Origin: Platanthera guangdongensis
Taxonomy: Eukaryota; Streptophyta; Magnoliopsida; Asparagales; Orchidaceae
NCBI GenBank assembly: GCA_039583875.1
Contig: CM077150.1
Span: 49,056,261 to 49,120,260, forward strand
Direction of reading: 5' to 3'
DNA length: 64,000 nucleotides
Part shown: piece after piece, positions 33,960-44,997 of the stretch
Layout of the letters: every line of letters begins with the position of its first letter
Position numbering within the stretch: the stretch's first letter is position 1
The notes under the pieces: model-generated
Told to the model about the DNA's origin: nothing
The model's database searches: none
The model's input: only the letters and a program-made list of their open reading frames with translations
Made by a program: the position numbers and the translations under genes

Positions 33960-35650
33960 GCTCACAGTGTTTATATCCCTACATGAATTTACCAGATCCT
34001 TGATACTGAAACCCCAACAACATATTAAGAGATTTTTTGCCTACTCTAAATTTCTGGATGACAAGGTTCAGGTCACAGAACAGTGCATTCAAGGAGGTGT
34101 TTTTATTGACAAGCATCAAGCACCGATTTGCGAACTATTTTTTACCCTCTTCTACATGTGCAAGAGATAATTGAAGCTTCTTCTCCAAGAATTTTTTTCT
34201 CGTTGGTGAGATTTTTTATTTTCGAAGAAATCTTGGAGAGGCTTTCTTTTAGATCATTGATCATCACCACCGAGTGAGAGCACTCTTTGAAATCGATCCT
34301 CTCTTTGCCATATTTGATTACTTTGTTAGTTAAATTTTCCAAATCCTTTTTTATTTTTATGTTTTCATATTTAAAACACTTCTTCTCACGAAGCACATCA
34401 TCAAGCTTATCAAACATTTGCTCATAGATTACATATAATTCATCATAAGAAGGAGGGATTAACTCTGTGTTGCTCTAGACTCTGGATTCACTATCAGATT
34501 CACTGTCGGATTCACTATTACGTTTCCCCATGAAGCACAGATTTGCCTCGTCTTCACTACTTAAGCCGGATTTGCTTGACTAGTCAGAACCAGCCTCGTC
34601 CCACGTTGACACCTTCAACATTTTCTTCTTTCCCTTGTCCCGACTTTGTCTCCCTTCTCTTCCTTTTGGAGCTTTGAACACTCTCTCTTTATATGCCCAG
34701 AGTTGTGATAGTGGTAGCACTCAGGTACAAACTTTTCTTCATCACTCTCCGTCCCATTCGACGGTTTGGTTCATCTTCTTTTCTCTTCTGTTCCTTCCTT
34801 CAGAATTTTTTTGAATTTCCCTTACCTCTTAGTATTTTTCATGAATCTTCTAAACTCTCAAACATAGAGGCTCTCTTCTTCTTCATTATCAGACTCTTTA
34901 GCGACCTTCTTTTCCTTTGCAGCATTCAGTGTCAGCGACTTCTTCTTAAGTTCCCTAGGATACTCCTCAGCTTGTATTTTTAGTTCAAGCTCATAGGTTT
35001 TCAGGTTCCCAATGAGTCTCTCTATCTAAATGGTGCTGATGTCACGTGATTCAGCAATAATAGTGACTATTGGGTTGAATCGTGGAGGCAAAGATCGCAG
35101 GACCTTCCTTACCAAGTCTACATTTAAAAAGTTCTTTCCGAGAGATCCAAAGGCATTGACAATCTTCGTGAAGTGAGTGTACATGCTATCCAACTCCTCA
35201 TAAATCTCCATCCAGAACTATTAATAATCAGATTCCATTCAAAACAACTTCGATTCATTCACCTGTGAGGTACCTTTATTCGTTACCTAAAGTAGTCGCC
35301 ATATGTCATAAGTAGTTTCACAGTTGTAGATTCTATTAAATTCAGTTTTGTCTAGCGCACAAAAAAGAGAGTTCATAGCTTTCGCATTGTTAGTACATTT
35401 CAGTTTATCAGAATCATCCTATTTTTATATGGTTTCTCCAACACTTGATCGCCTATAGTGATAGTGGGTGTCGTGTATTTCGTTTGAATCATGACCCACA
35501 CGTCCATATTCTGTGTCATTAAGAAAATTTTCATGCACGTTTTCTAGTGGTTGTAGTCACTCCCCATAAACATTGGAGGTCTACTCACACCTTGTCCCTT
35601 AGGGAAAGCGTGATTTTCTTTGGCCATCTTACCTCGGGATTTTGATCCTT
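33960..35650 (-). pseudogene. SIRE-like gag remnant
   Basis: UBN2-type capsid homology lies at 35026-35211 (LRSLPPRFNPIVTIIAES). The zinc knuckle near 34680-34722 reads CYHYHNSGHIKREC, with the second Cys changed to Tyr. A coiled-coil-like Lys/Glu-rich stretch (34142-34417) follows. Many stops. The PBS at 35666-35677 lies just upstream. No pol follows: the element is cut near 33960. Confidence 0.78.
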
Positions 35651-35665
35651 TTTGAAGTAACCTTT

Positions 35666-35677
35666 CCCCTGATACCA
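35666..35677 (-). other. Primer binding site of the SIRE-like gag remnant
   Basis: The minus strand reads TGGTATCAGGGG, close to the iMet-tRNA complement. It lies 2 bp from the LTR edge at 35680. Confidence 0.8.
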
Positions 35678-35679
35678 CT

Positions 35680-37144
35680 TGTTGGTTAAGGTGACCAACC
35701 TTAGAGGGGGGTGAATAAGGTTTTTCAGAAATTAGTTCAAAATAAAAAATGATTTTCACCTAAGAAAACTGGTTCTAGATGCTACCGCGTGGTGCTAGCT
35801 TGCTAGCGCGCGACAATAGGACACAAAACTTGTTTTCTTCGTAGAACTTCGCCTTCATGATGCACACACAACCTTCAGGGAATTACCAGCATGCAACCAT
35901 AATATTGAGTGAATAATAAACGAAAAATTATTTTATTAACAAATAACGAAAGAGGTTTACAATTCAGAATAACAAAATATCCATGATGCTGGAGATCGGA
36001 GGCGATGAAATATAATTTTCGCTTTTTGTTTATATACCGACCCTATCCCTATACTGGTTGGCTCTCTCCTTTCCCCCCGTAGAAAGGACTTCGAACCGGC
36101 TCTTCACCTTCCTCCCCAGAAGTGTCTTAAAGCCTCAATAGATCCCCGGATCTAGATGTCCCTCGCCGAGACTTTTTCTCATGAAATTCTTCCCGGATTC
36201 TGACGACCCTCCGGTCGATTTCTCACGAAACCCTTCCTGGATTTCGATGACCAACATGTCGATTTCCCATAAAACCCTTCCCGAATTTCGACGACTCTCT
36301 GGTCAATTTCCCACGAAACCCTTCCCAGATTTCAACGACCCTCCGGTCGATTTCCCTCACAACAGAACTAGATAAAAAGAGTTTAAAGTAAAATACAAAG
36401 AGTTAAGAAATTGTTTCTCCCTCAAAAGTAGAACTTCTCCGAGGAATGGCGCATAATAAGTGCTCTAGAATATATTTCTTATTATAGTCTATCCGCCGCG
36501 AACGGATGTTGAAGATTTCGTTCGCCGGAGTTCTTCGATCACGAGAGGGAGGAGGAAACAATGCTTTTCCTCCCGCAGAGATGAGAGTTCGTCGTTCTCC
36601 AGATGGCGGCCAAATCCTAAAATGAAATATTCTACTTGGTTGTCTCTCCAGGAAAGGAGACACGTGCTTTTATATGTCTTGAAAAAATAGGCTATCGCTG
36701 GTGGTAGAGCTAGCACCAGATGGTAGGTCGATCCGCGTGGATGTGACACCTGTCCAGCAGATTTGGAAAAATATATGGATAAATTTTTTTTTCTTTTTTG
36801 TGCTATCGCGGCAAGGTACGGAGCTATCAGTTGGCTATAGTGTGATGACTCGACGCTCGCTGAGAGAGCTTGTGCCGCACTGTAAGGTTAATGCCACGCA
36901 GAAGTCCACAGAGCGCTTGTCTATAATTAAATCGAAGCTAGCGCGGGCAGTAGCGGTAGGTGCCAGAACTTGATTTTCTCGTTCTTTTGTACCTATTACC
37001 CTGCACACTATACCCAACACTCGTACGATAAAATACAACACGGTTTTTGATATTGTTAAACTAAAGAGATGCGAACCATATGCTCCAACAGAGGTAGCTT
37101 GAGCAAGACCTGTGTTTCTTAGGAGAGTATGCATATAACCCTAA
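35680..37144 (-). repeat. LTR with PBS on the left and PPT-like tract on the right
   Basis: The plus strand starts TGTTGGTTAAGGTGACCAACC. The minus-strand TATA box CATATAAAAG lies near 36667-36676. The right edge is set only by a pyrimidine tract, ACTCCTCCTTTTGG (37145-37158), and is approximate because no CA end is clear. It contains 44-bp repeats (36183-36358) and many GCTAGC/GCTATCGC strings. The PBS makes it the 5' LTR of the gag remnant to its left. Confidence 0.65.
36183..36358. repeat. Four 44-bp tandem units
   Basis: Units start at 36183, 36227, 36271 and 36315, each with AAACCCTTCCCGGATTTCGA, then GACCCTC(C/T)GGTCGATTTC. They lie in the LTR's presumed R/U5. The open frame here comes from the repeat. 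Confidence 0.88.
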
Positions 37145-37728
37145 TACTCCTCCTTTTGGTGTATGAGCACTTCCGGGGAGGCTACTAACATGATTGTGAC
37201 CTTTTCTGTGAGTGGTATGTTGACGAGTAAATGAGAGGGAGCCAGATCAACATGTCCCTCATGGGTTGAACCATTAGTAGTGTGGGTTCCCTTGCCACCA
37301 CTATTAGTCACGGTACCACCTCAAAGCAGGTACATTCTTTAGAAAATCTTTGGAGAGCTTGGGAACACCTTTCTTGTGGACAAATTGAAATGGTTGGGTA
37401 TCGCTTGACACTCTCATGATCTAGTCAAACTAAACGATATCCGTTCGAGAGTGAGCCGTGCACTCAAATAGTCACAGAATGAAGCAACAAGTGGAGGCAA
37501 GATGTTCTTACATGGGAAACCTCAGAAGTAAAAAAACTGTGGAGCCAGATCATTGATGACCAAATTCAACATCTTTCACCGTATTACAAGACGTTATCTC
37601 TCGACAGTCACAGAACACTGCTCATTATAATGAATTATCAGGATCACTTGAGTTACTTGGTGTAGATCTTAGTGAAGCATGCTTGGGAATAATCTGGAAG
37701 GATGAACGCAGCAATGAGGCTCTGATAT
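37145..37728 (-). other. Remnant of a retroelement internal region
   Basis: The stretch starts beside a PPT-like tract and ends at GGCTCTGATATCA (37716-37728), a PBS-like string with one change (minus TGATATCAGAGCC). No domain can be read in it. It may be a deleted or non-autonomous element. Confidence 0.35.
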
Positions 37729-38119
37729 CAAGATTTGGAAGCTGATGGAGATCTTTGCAGAGTCTGTGAGGGGACCTTTGAAGGCTGAAGGAGATGAAAT
37801 CACTTTTAAGGAGATCTTCGAAAGCCCAAGGAGCTCTTAAAACCCTAAATGAGATCTCTGAATGCCAAGGGAGAATTTAAAACGAATCTCCATGAACCGA
37901 AGGAGGTCTCTAGAAAATCTTCGAAGTCTCTGGATATTTCTTTAGCGTTGAAGGTATGGTGTCCTCAAATGAGGGCTCAAGAATCTTTTTATAGACTTTG
38001 AGAGGCCCATCCCAATAATTACGCCACTACAACTAACGGACGGTCGAATAGGAGCTCTAGATATGGGACATACATATCACCAATTCGGCAAATTTAACGG
38101 TCTCGCCCCCAGACTGTCT
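37729..38119 (-). other. LTR-like non-coding DNA
   Basis: It lies on the LTR side of the PBS-like string. The minus strand has CTATAAAAAG near 37989-37998, a good TATA box. No partner LTR was found, so the right edge is unknown. No gene. Confidence 0.4.
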
Positions 38120-38530
38120 TGATAGGACCAATGATGATGACAATGATGGCAAGAGGCGAGCGATGGTGAGCACAATAATGGTGAGAGTGACAAAGGCAAG
38201 TGGTGGAGAGCAATGTTGAGCAAGGTGATGGTGAGCATCATAGAAGAGATGAGCGCTGATGAGTATGATGAGTGTAGCGGCGGTGAGCATTGCAGAGGAA
38301 AGAGTTGGAAAGCGATGGTGAGCTCGGTGATGGTGAGTGTCGTGGGGGAGGTGAGCGGCGGTGAGCAAGGCGAGCGCGGAGGCGGTGAGGATGCAGGTGG
38401 TGAGCGCTACAAGCGCAAGGGGTGTGGAGTGATGGTGAGCATGACGACAGTGAGCATTGCAAAGGCAGTGAGTGTTGATGAGCATGGAGAGCACAGAGGT
38501 GGTGAGTGTTGCAGAAGAAATAGCTTGAGA
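38120..38530. repeat. Degenerate GGTGAGC minisatellite
   Basis: GGTGAGC or GATGAGC recurs about every 9-30 bp (for example GGTGAGCATC, GGTGAGCGGCGG, GGTGAGTGTTGC), with no strict unit. Both strands give open frames of low-complexity composition. I do not call these genes. Confidence 0.75.
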
Positions 38531-38807
38531 ACGGCGCTTCCGCGCATGGGAGGGTTATCCCGTTTGCCACCCACGGGAGGGCGCTACCACACCGGATGAA
38601 TCCTTTGAGCAGACTGTGCGACTAGTGTTGTGCGTGCAACCAGTACAGCGCAAGCGGTCGTGCGGTTGATGCCGCATTGTAAGTGCCATACGGGTGGTCG
38701 CGTGGGCATCCACTCTGCCGGCGCCGCATTGTTATGGTTAAGCTGGGTTGATTGGCACTCTCCCCACTGGTGAGTGGGGTTATTCACCTCTTCATAATGG
38801 GGGGGGT
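38531..38807. other. Non-coding DNA left of the large plus-strand copia
   Basis: No gene seen. It contains a perfect hairpin, CCCCACT-GGTG-AGTGGGG (38762-38779). Its last ~23 bp are complementary to the DNA on the far side of the copia (58611-58630). Confidence 0.6.
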
Positions 38808-38812
38808 GATAA

Positions 38813-40590
38813 TATTGAATTTTGTGAAGTGGAAGTGGGTGATGGGTAGGCCGGGCGGACTATGCGGCCTGACCGGTCTGAGTTCATGGCCTGGGCGGAC
38901 TTCTGGTGCGGCCTGGTGACCTTGGTTGTCTTGGTGGCTTGGCCGTTGAAGAGTAGCATGTGCGGCTTGAGCGGTCTGAGTCTGCGGCCTGGGCGGACTG
39001 CAGGTTGCGGCCTGGGAGTTGGTTGTCTTGATGGCTTGGCTATTGAGGAGCGGTCTGTGCGGTCTGATGTGCGGCTTGATCGGTCTGTTGTGTAGCTTAG
39101 TGGCCTATGGCCAGAAACGTAGGGCTTCTGGCGATGCGGATTAAGCGGACTGCAGTTTGCGGGCTGTAGGAAGTGCCTTGTTCTGCAGCCATGGTTGTGC
39201 AAGTTTTTGTTAACTATCGGGTTGGGTGTTCTATCCGCGGGAGGCTTGCGGACTGGCATGTCCGCGGTGTCCGCTGTGGCGGACTGCCTTGGAGTTTGGA
39301 TGTGGCCATTGCCAAGCTCCAGTGGTACAGCAAGTGCTAGATGCTGTGGAGTACTGCGTGGACTGGTGTCGGAGTCCGGCAGTTGGCCGTTTTGTCTGTA
39401 CAGTTGTTCGAGTAGTTTTGGCGATCTGCTTAACTTGGTGGTATTGGTGATCTGCTTACCTTGGTGGTTTGGTGATCTGCTTACCTTGGTGGAATTGGCG
39501 ATCTACTTTGGAAGTTGGCAAACTGGGCCTTATCCTCCGATCTCACGCTAGGCTTTTTGGTGTTTTACTGGACTTGGTCATATTCTGTGACAAGTCCAGT
39601 GTGTCTGTGGTTTCCTCCAAGTCCGTTGTTGACCGGGCGGACTGCCTTTGGTCGTGGACTTGTGGCGGATGGAGGCTCTGTTCTTGTACTATGTGGACTG
39701 CCTCGATTGTGTGCAGACTGTCGTTGAAGGGGTCGTGGCTGTCCATGTGTGGTGTTGTTTGCAGACTATGCGGACTGTTTCTTGTCTGCATAGTATGGGC
39801 AGTTTGCTGCAAGGCTGCCTAGTTGTGAATAGTTGTCTTGCTCCTGGCGGTCTTCTTGGAATCCGGCTAAGTCTTTGCGGACGCAGCGAACCGATGTTTT
39901 GCAAGTGCGCGGGCTGGGGTGGTGATTCTATTCACTAGGGTGGTGACCACACTCCTCACCTCGCATATAAATAGAACCCCCCCCCCCCCCCCGGCACGTC
40001 TACAGTAACGGAGTGAACAGTAAGTTGGGCTTGGGTAAGTGTTGCGGTGTGCGGTTTTCTGTCCGCGCGTGTTGAGTAGTGCTGACGGTTTGTTGTGTGC
40101 AGGTCGCGCGACTAGCTTCAAGGAGCCAGGAGTTTGGCATTGAAGAGTGCGGTCTCAGCTGGTCTCTTCTACGACTTGTCAGTTTTCTGCTTTAGCTTAT
40201 TCAAGGTCCAATAACCTGTCCGCGGATCTCAGGTGGGTAGGTGGTCTGTTTCTCAGTTCTTCAGCAGGCAGCGGCATGTAGCAGCTTAATTTCGGGCTGC
40301 TTCGACAACCTTGGCTGACTGGGAGGTCTCGGCAGTCTCCAGTGCTGTCTGCCCGTCTTGTTTTGTGCTTTCTGTTTGTACCTTGTGTACTAGAAAAATC
40401 ATGTCTCGCTACGTATACCTCGCCTTGAAAAGAAGTATAATTGAATATAAGACCTGCTTGTTCTTCCGTTTGTGGTTGGTGTTAAGTTTGCTCCTTGGGC
40501 TTTCCGCATGATCAAAGTGTGAACTGGGTAGTTTTGAGAATATTAATTTACTTTAGGCTACCTTGCTGACCGCTTTGAGAAAATTTAACA
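38813..40590 (+). repeat. 5' LTR of the large plus-strand copia
   Basis: It starts TATTGAATTTTG (TG changed to TA) and ends AAAATTTAACA. TATA box TATAAATA at 39966-39973, then a 16-C run (39977-39992). GCGGACTG/GCGGCCTG strings recur over most of its length. Confidence 0.96.
39966..39973 (+). promoter_or_regulatory. LTR TATA box
   Basis: TATAAATA. The same box is at 57977-57984 in the 3' LTR. The transcript should start about 30 bp downstream, near the C run. Confidence 0.75.
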
Positions 40591-40602
40591 TGGTATCAGA
40601 GG
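40591..40602 (+). other. Primer binding site of the large plus-strand copia
   Basis: TGGTATCAGAGG, directly after the LTR end. A perfect match to the iMet-tRNA complement. Confidence 0.95.
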
Positions 40603-40703
40603 AGGTTTAGTTGTTTGAGCGTTGTTCAACAAGTGTTGTTGCTCTGTTCCTTGAGTGGTGATCAACCTGTGTTGTTGCTCTGTGCTAGCTGAATGCTTTA
40701 CCA

Positions 40704-41580
40704 ATGGTTGGTGCAATGGAAGTTAGCTATGCAAGAGGTCTTGGTATTGAACTCTTAATGCCGATTAACTTTAAGAAGTGGAAGTCGTGCATGAAGAGTT
40801 ATCTTCTGGGCGAGGAGCTATGGGAGGTCATCGGTGGTGACGACAGACAGGAAGTGACTGCTGCGTTTGGTATTGCTGAGCAGGTGAGGCTCTGGAGAAA
40901 ATAAATGCCAAGGTCGAGTTTGTTCTCAAGAGGGCCGTATCACCAGAACTGTTTGATCACATCATTGGATGTGAGTGTGTTGTTAATATTTGGACAACCA
41001 TTGATGAGTTGTTCAATAGGAAGAATGTGGCTAGACTTCAGTTTCTAGAGAATGAGTTGGCGAGGACAACTTAAGGAGACCTGACCATCTCCAAATTCTT
41101 TTTGAAGATGAAGAGCTTGTGTGCTGAGCTGTCAGCGCTTGATCCGGATGAGCATATTTCTAATGCTAAGATGAAAAGGCACATAATCCACGGCTTCCGG
41201 AAGGAGTATGTTGCCTTTGTGATATCTGTTCAAGGCTGGGCTACTCAGCCATCTCTGCTGGAGCTTGAGAACCTGCTTGCTTCGCAGGAAAGTTTGGCAA
41301 GGCAGATGGTTGGAGTCACTATCACTGAGGAAGGCAGTGAAGCTATCTTCTCAGGCAAGAAGAAGAAGGGATGGGAAGGGAAGAAGAAGAAGACTGCTGC
41401 TGAAAATGAGCCTTCAACTTCTCATCAGTCAGAGAGGAGCAGTGCTCCTAAGAAGGAATGGAAGAAGAATCTGAAGTGCTACAGGTGTCATCAGCGGGGA
41501 CACTTCAAGTGAGACTACAAGGTCAAACTGCAGCCTGGGCATGCTGCAGGCAAGGAGGAAGCTTGCTCTAAGGGTGAGGA
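40704..41580 (+). pseudogene. Ty1/copia gag (large plus-strand element)
   Basis: The start ATG at 40704 opens MVGAMEVSYARGLGIELL, followed by NFKKWKSCMKSYL of the UBN2-type capsid domain. A frameshift near 40890 and a stop at 41072 split it from the next block (41102-41512). The zinc knuckle CYRCHQRGHFK near 41479 then meets a stop where Arg is expected, and the last Cys reads Tyr. It is followed by a Lys-rich stretch. Confidence 0.87.
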
Positions 41581-41602
41581 AGCTGGATGGGGCGGAGCTT
41601 TC

Positions 41603-43153
41603 ATGACGGACTCTTGTGTCCATACACTATCCTCTGTCGACTTCAACGACGATTGGATCGTGGACTCCGGCTTTGGTCATCACCTCACCGGAGAAAAGTC
41701 GAAGTTCTCTTCTCTGCAAGCCTACTCAGGTAATGAAGCTATTATAACTGCTGATAATACTATTTATGCAGTAGAGAAAGAGGGGTTTGTGTCTTTGGGT
41801 AGTGATAAGGGGCCACTCACATTAAGGAGTGTGTATCACATACCGGGCATGAAGAAGATCCTCTTCTCTGTGACCAATGCGGTCGACGCGGGTTATCACG
41901 TTCTGTTTGGGCCAACAGAAGTGAAGTTCCTTCGCAACGTATCAGCGGTTAAGGCTGATGTTGCTCATGTCGGGAGGAGAGTGAAGAACTTGTTTGTTCT
42001 TGCAACGAACTCTTATGTTGATCGGATGAGAGCAAACGATAGCGCTTCTATATGGCATGAAAGGTTAGGGCATATAGGAATGGATAAGATAAAGGCTATG
42101 GCTAACAGAAGCCTTGTAAGAGGCTTGCCTAAGCTTTCTTCATATGGCCATGGTCACGGTTGCGCGGGATGTCAGTACGGCAAGACTCATCGCCTTCTGT
42201 TTGATAAATCACAAACAAAGAGCAAGAGACCATTGGAGTGCATCCATGGAGACTTGATGGGACTAACCGTAACTGAAAGCCTTGGTGGGAGAAGATACAT
42301 TCCCGTTCTGATTGATGACTACTCAAGATACACTTGGGTATATTTTTTGAAGGAGAAGTCTGAAGCCTTCTGTTTGTTTGTGGAGTTCAAGTAGTTGATG
42401 GAGGGCCGGCTTGGCTTGTAGATCAAGAAGCTTAGAATAGATAACGATGGTGAGTTTATCTCCTCCGAGTTTTCTAACTTCTGCAGGAAGCACGGGATCC
42501 ACAGAGAGCTTACTTGTTCTCACACTCCACAACAAAATGTAGTAGCGGAGCGGAATATCCGTCATCTGACGGAGACTTGCAAATGCTGGCTTCATGCGAA
42601 AGACATTCCAAGGTCCTTCTGGGCGGAGGGTATGTCTTGTGTTTCTTAAGTCATCAATTAGATGCCTCTTAGCCCGATCAACATGAAGACTCCTTTTTAG
42701 ATGTTGCTGAAGGAGAAGCCTAGTGTGGAACACCTTCGAGTGTTCGGATCAACTTTCTACGTGCATGTCCCGGATGCTTCAAGGACCAAGCTGGATGTAA
42801 AGGCAAGGAAGCTTGTCTTTGTTGGCTATGATGAGCGGAAGAAGGGATGGAAATGTATGGACCCTGCGACGAAGAAGTTCGTTATGTCAAGATATGTTGT
42901 CTTTGATGAGCTGACGTCCTATGGAGGTGCCTCGGTTGAGCTAACTGGAAGCAAGGTTGATGAAGAATAGAAGGTGGCTGCTGAAGGTCTAGAAGAGGAT
43001 CTTGTTGTTTCACCAGCAGCTCCTGTTGCTTCAAGTTCTGGTGTTGAGGCTTCCGGCTCAGGAAGCAGGGGGAGCATTGCTCAAAGCTTTCCTGAAGGTG
43101 GTGTTGATCCTGAAGAAGCAGCAGAGGTAGTGAGCAAGGAGCAGACCTTGTGA
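41603..43153 (+). pseudogene. Ty1/copia protease and integrase (large plus-strand element)
   Basis: The protease loop WIVDSGFGHHLTG at about 41656 keeps Asp-Ser-Gly. The pre-integrase zinc domain WHERLGHIGMDKI ... CAGCQYGKTH is intact. The core starts LIDDYSRYTWVYFL, then a stop at 42394. The second Asp (IDNDGEFISS, near 42438) and the Glu (VVAERNIRHL, near 42545) are present but separated by stops and shifts. The C-terminal part (HLRVFGSTFYVHVPDA) runs to about 42970. Linker to 43214, where the nested element begins. Confidence 0.9.
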
Positions 43154-43382
43154 AGGTCAAAGAGGACTATCAAGCCACCTGCTTGGTACTGTGATGGGAA
43201 TGCAGTGTGTTTTGTGTTGAGTACATTAGAAAATGTGTACCAAATTTGAAGAAGCCTCACCTTACTCAATGATATGCATCAAAGTATATTTGATGTTGTT
43301 TTGAGTTTATATGTGCAGGTTAAGTAAGTGCAGGAATGCAGGAAAAAGTTTCTAAGTCCATGAGTCAACACCAGAAGAAGTT

Positions 43383-43890
43383 GTGTCGACACTTATGAAG
43401 GCTTGTGTCGACACTGGAAAAAAGCTGTGTCGACACTTGGAGTTAATTGTGTCGACACTTGGAAAGGCTGTGTCGACACCAGAAGAAACTATGTCGACAT
43501 ACAGAGGCAGTGTCGACACACAGAGAAGCTTAGTCACCATCAACTGTGTCGACACACAGAAGACTTTGTTGACATCAACTGTGTCGACATAATAGAGGCA
43601 GTGTCGACAAACAGAAAAGCTAAGTCGACATCAACTGTGTCGACACACAGAGGCAGTGTCGACACACAGAAGACTTTGTCGACATCAACTGCGTCGACAC
43701 ACAACAGAGTTTTGACAAAGTTAAAGCAAAGAAGTGATTGTGTCGACACACAGAATTTGTTTCGACATATTCTATAGAAGATGTGTCGAGATGTAGTGTC
43801 AACACCAAAGGAGCTGTGTCGACACCACCAAGGCTTGTGTCGATACTTAGTCTACTTGTGTCGACACATGATGAAGTTCAGTCTCGACAC
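43383..43890. repeat. GTGTCGACAC dyad cluster, 5' LTR
   Basis: The perfect 10-bp palindrome GTGTCGACAC, or a one-base variant, recurs every 20-30 bp, about twenty times. Spacer words such as AGAAGACTTT and CATCAACT also recur, so units of about 40-110 bp were duplicated. Short frames coding for Cys-Val-Asp-Thr repeats arise from it and are not genes. Confidence 0.92.
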
Positions 43891-44025
43891 TTTGCTGGCA
43901 GAGACAGAGTTTCAAGAAGTGATTGGATGACTTGACAGCTGTCATAATCAACCTGTCTACTGAAGCTGTCAGTGCTGTCAGAAGTTTGTTAGAAACTGGA
44001 TCAGCCGGTTACCATGTAGAAAGTC

Positions 44026-44034
44026 TATATAAAG
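44026..44034 (+). promoter_or_regulatory. LTR TATA box
   Basis: TATATAAAG. The copy in the 3' LTR is at 54356-54364. It lies about 130 bp beyond the dyad cluster, so the cluster occupies U3. Confidence 0.75.
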
Positions 44035-44921
44035 ACATTCTCCTTCAACAAGATGACACTAATACAAATATAGAATAAAAAAGTTGGAGAGAGAGCTCCA
44101 TCTATTGAAGTGAATAAAGGGACTCACATCAACAAGTTCCTCAAGTGCAGATTCTGAACCAGTCTGCTAAGAAGGATTCAAATTGAGATCTGAATTTCAA
44201 GAAAGAAGCTGATTGAAGATCAACTTCAAAGGAGTTCAACCCTACTGAGTTCAGATTCAAGAAGCTTTGAAGAAAGCTAAGAGTGGTTGTTCTCTGCCAT
44301 TAGATTCTTCCAAGAACTGATCAAGAAGCCATCCATCCTTTCTCTCTCTACCAGGGTGGTGGTAAAATACATTGTTAAATCTATTTTCTGTAGGATCGTT
44401 TTAAGATCTGAGCTGTAATCCTGATTTATAAAGGCTGATTTATAGGAGATTTAGATCTCTGAGTGGTAGGCCTTATTGAAGGCTGAGGTTGGGCTGTGAA
44501 CCTGAGCTGTAGGAGATTGTTATCTTTGAGTGGTAGGCCTTATTGAAGGCTGAGGTAGGGCATATTTCCTGAGCTGTAGGAGTGTGGACTCATTCTGAGT
44601 TATAGGAGCCTTGTTTGGGTTCTGAGCTGCTGTAAGATCTGTGTATCTGAGGTGAAGGAAAGAAGTTAGGCCGAATCTAGCATACTGCTAGATAGGCGAA
44701 GGGGGAAAGTGGATGTACCCAGACCTTAGGGAACCACTATAAAAACTATGTGCAATCTTTGATTGTGTGATTCTGTGAATTCTGTGCTATGTTAGATGTT
44801 AAATTAGTTGTTTCTGATTAATTAACTGAATAGATATTCTGCCTTAGAAGAAAAAGGAATTACACATATTCACCCCGCCTCCCTCCCCCCCTATAGGTGT
44901 TTAGGAACTAATTCTTTCAAG

Positions 44922-44934
44922 TGGTATCAGAGGG
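44922..44934 (+). other. Primer binding site of the nested SIRE-like element
   Basis: TGGTATCAGAGGG, 2 bp after the LTR end. A match to the iMet-tRNA complement. Confidence 0.95.
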
Positions 44935-44997
44935 AGGTTCCTCAAAGATAGACATAACAGTCTGAGTGAGATCTGTGAGGCAGAATAAGTTCAAGAA

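Larger units (their letters stand above)
43215..44919 (+). repeat. 5' LTR of the nested SIRE-like element
   Basis: 1705 bp. It holds about twenty GTGTCGACAC-type dyads (43383-43890), a TATA box TATATAAAG at 44026-44034 and the GGATGTACCCA/GGGAACCACTATAAA block at 44711-44744. It ends in a CACCCC..CCCCTATAGG tract before TTTCA. Confidence 0.97.

Noticed and set aside
38057..38599. Low-complexity proteins on both strands
   Set aside because: Frames follow the GGTGAGC repeat; no start context or domain.
43383..43890. CRISPR-like or protein-coding Cys-Val-Asp-Thr repeats
   Set aside because: Spacers are irregular and repeated; the short frames come from GTGTCGACAC. The cluster is U3 of an LTR.
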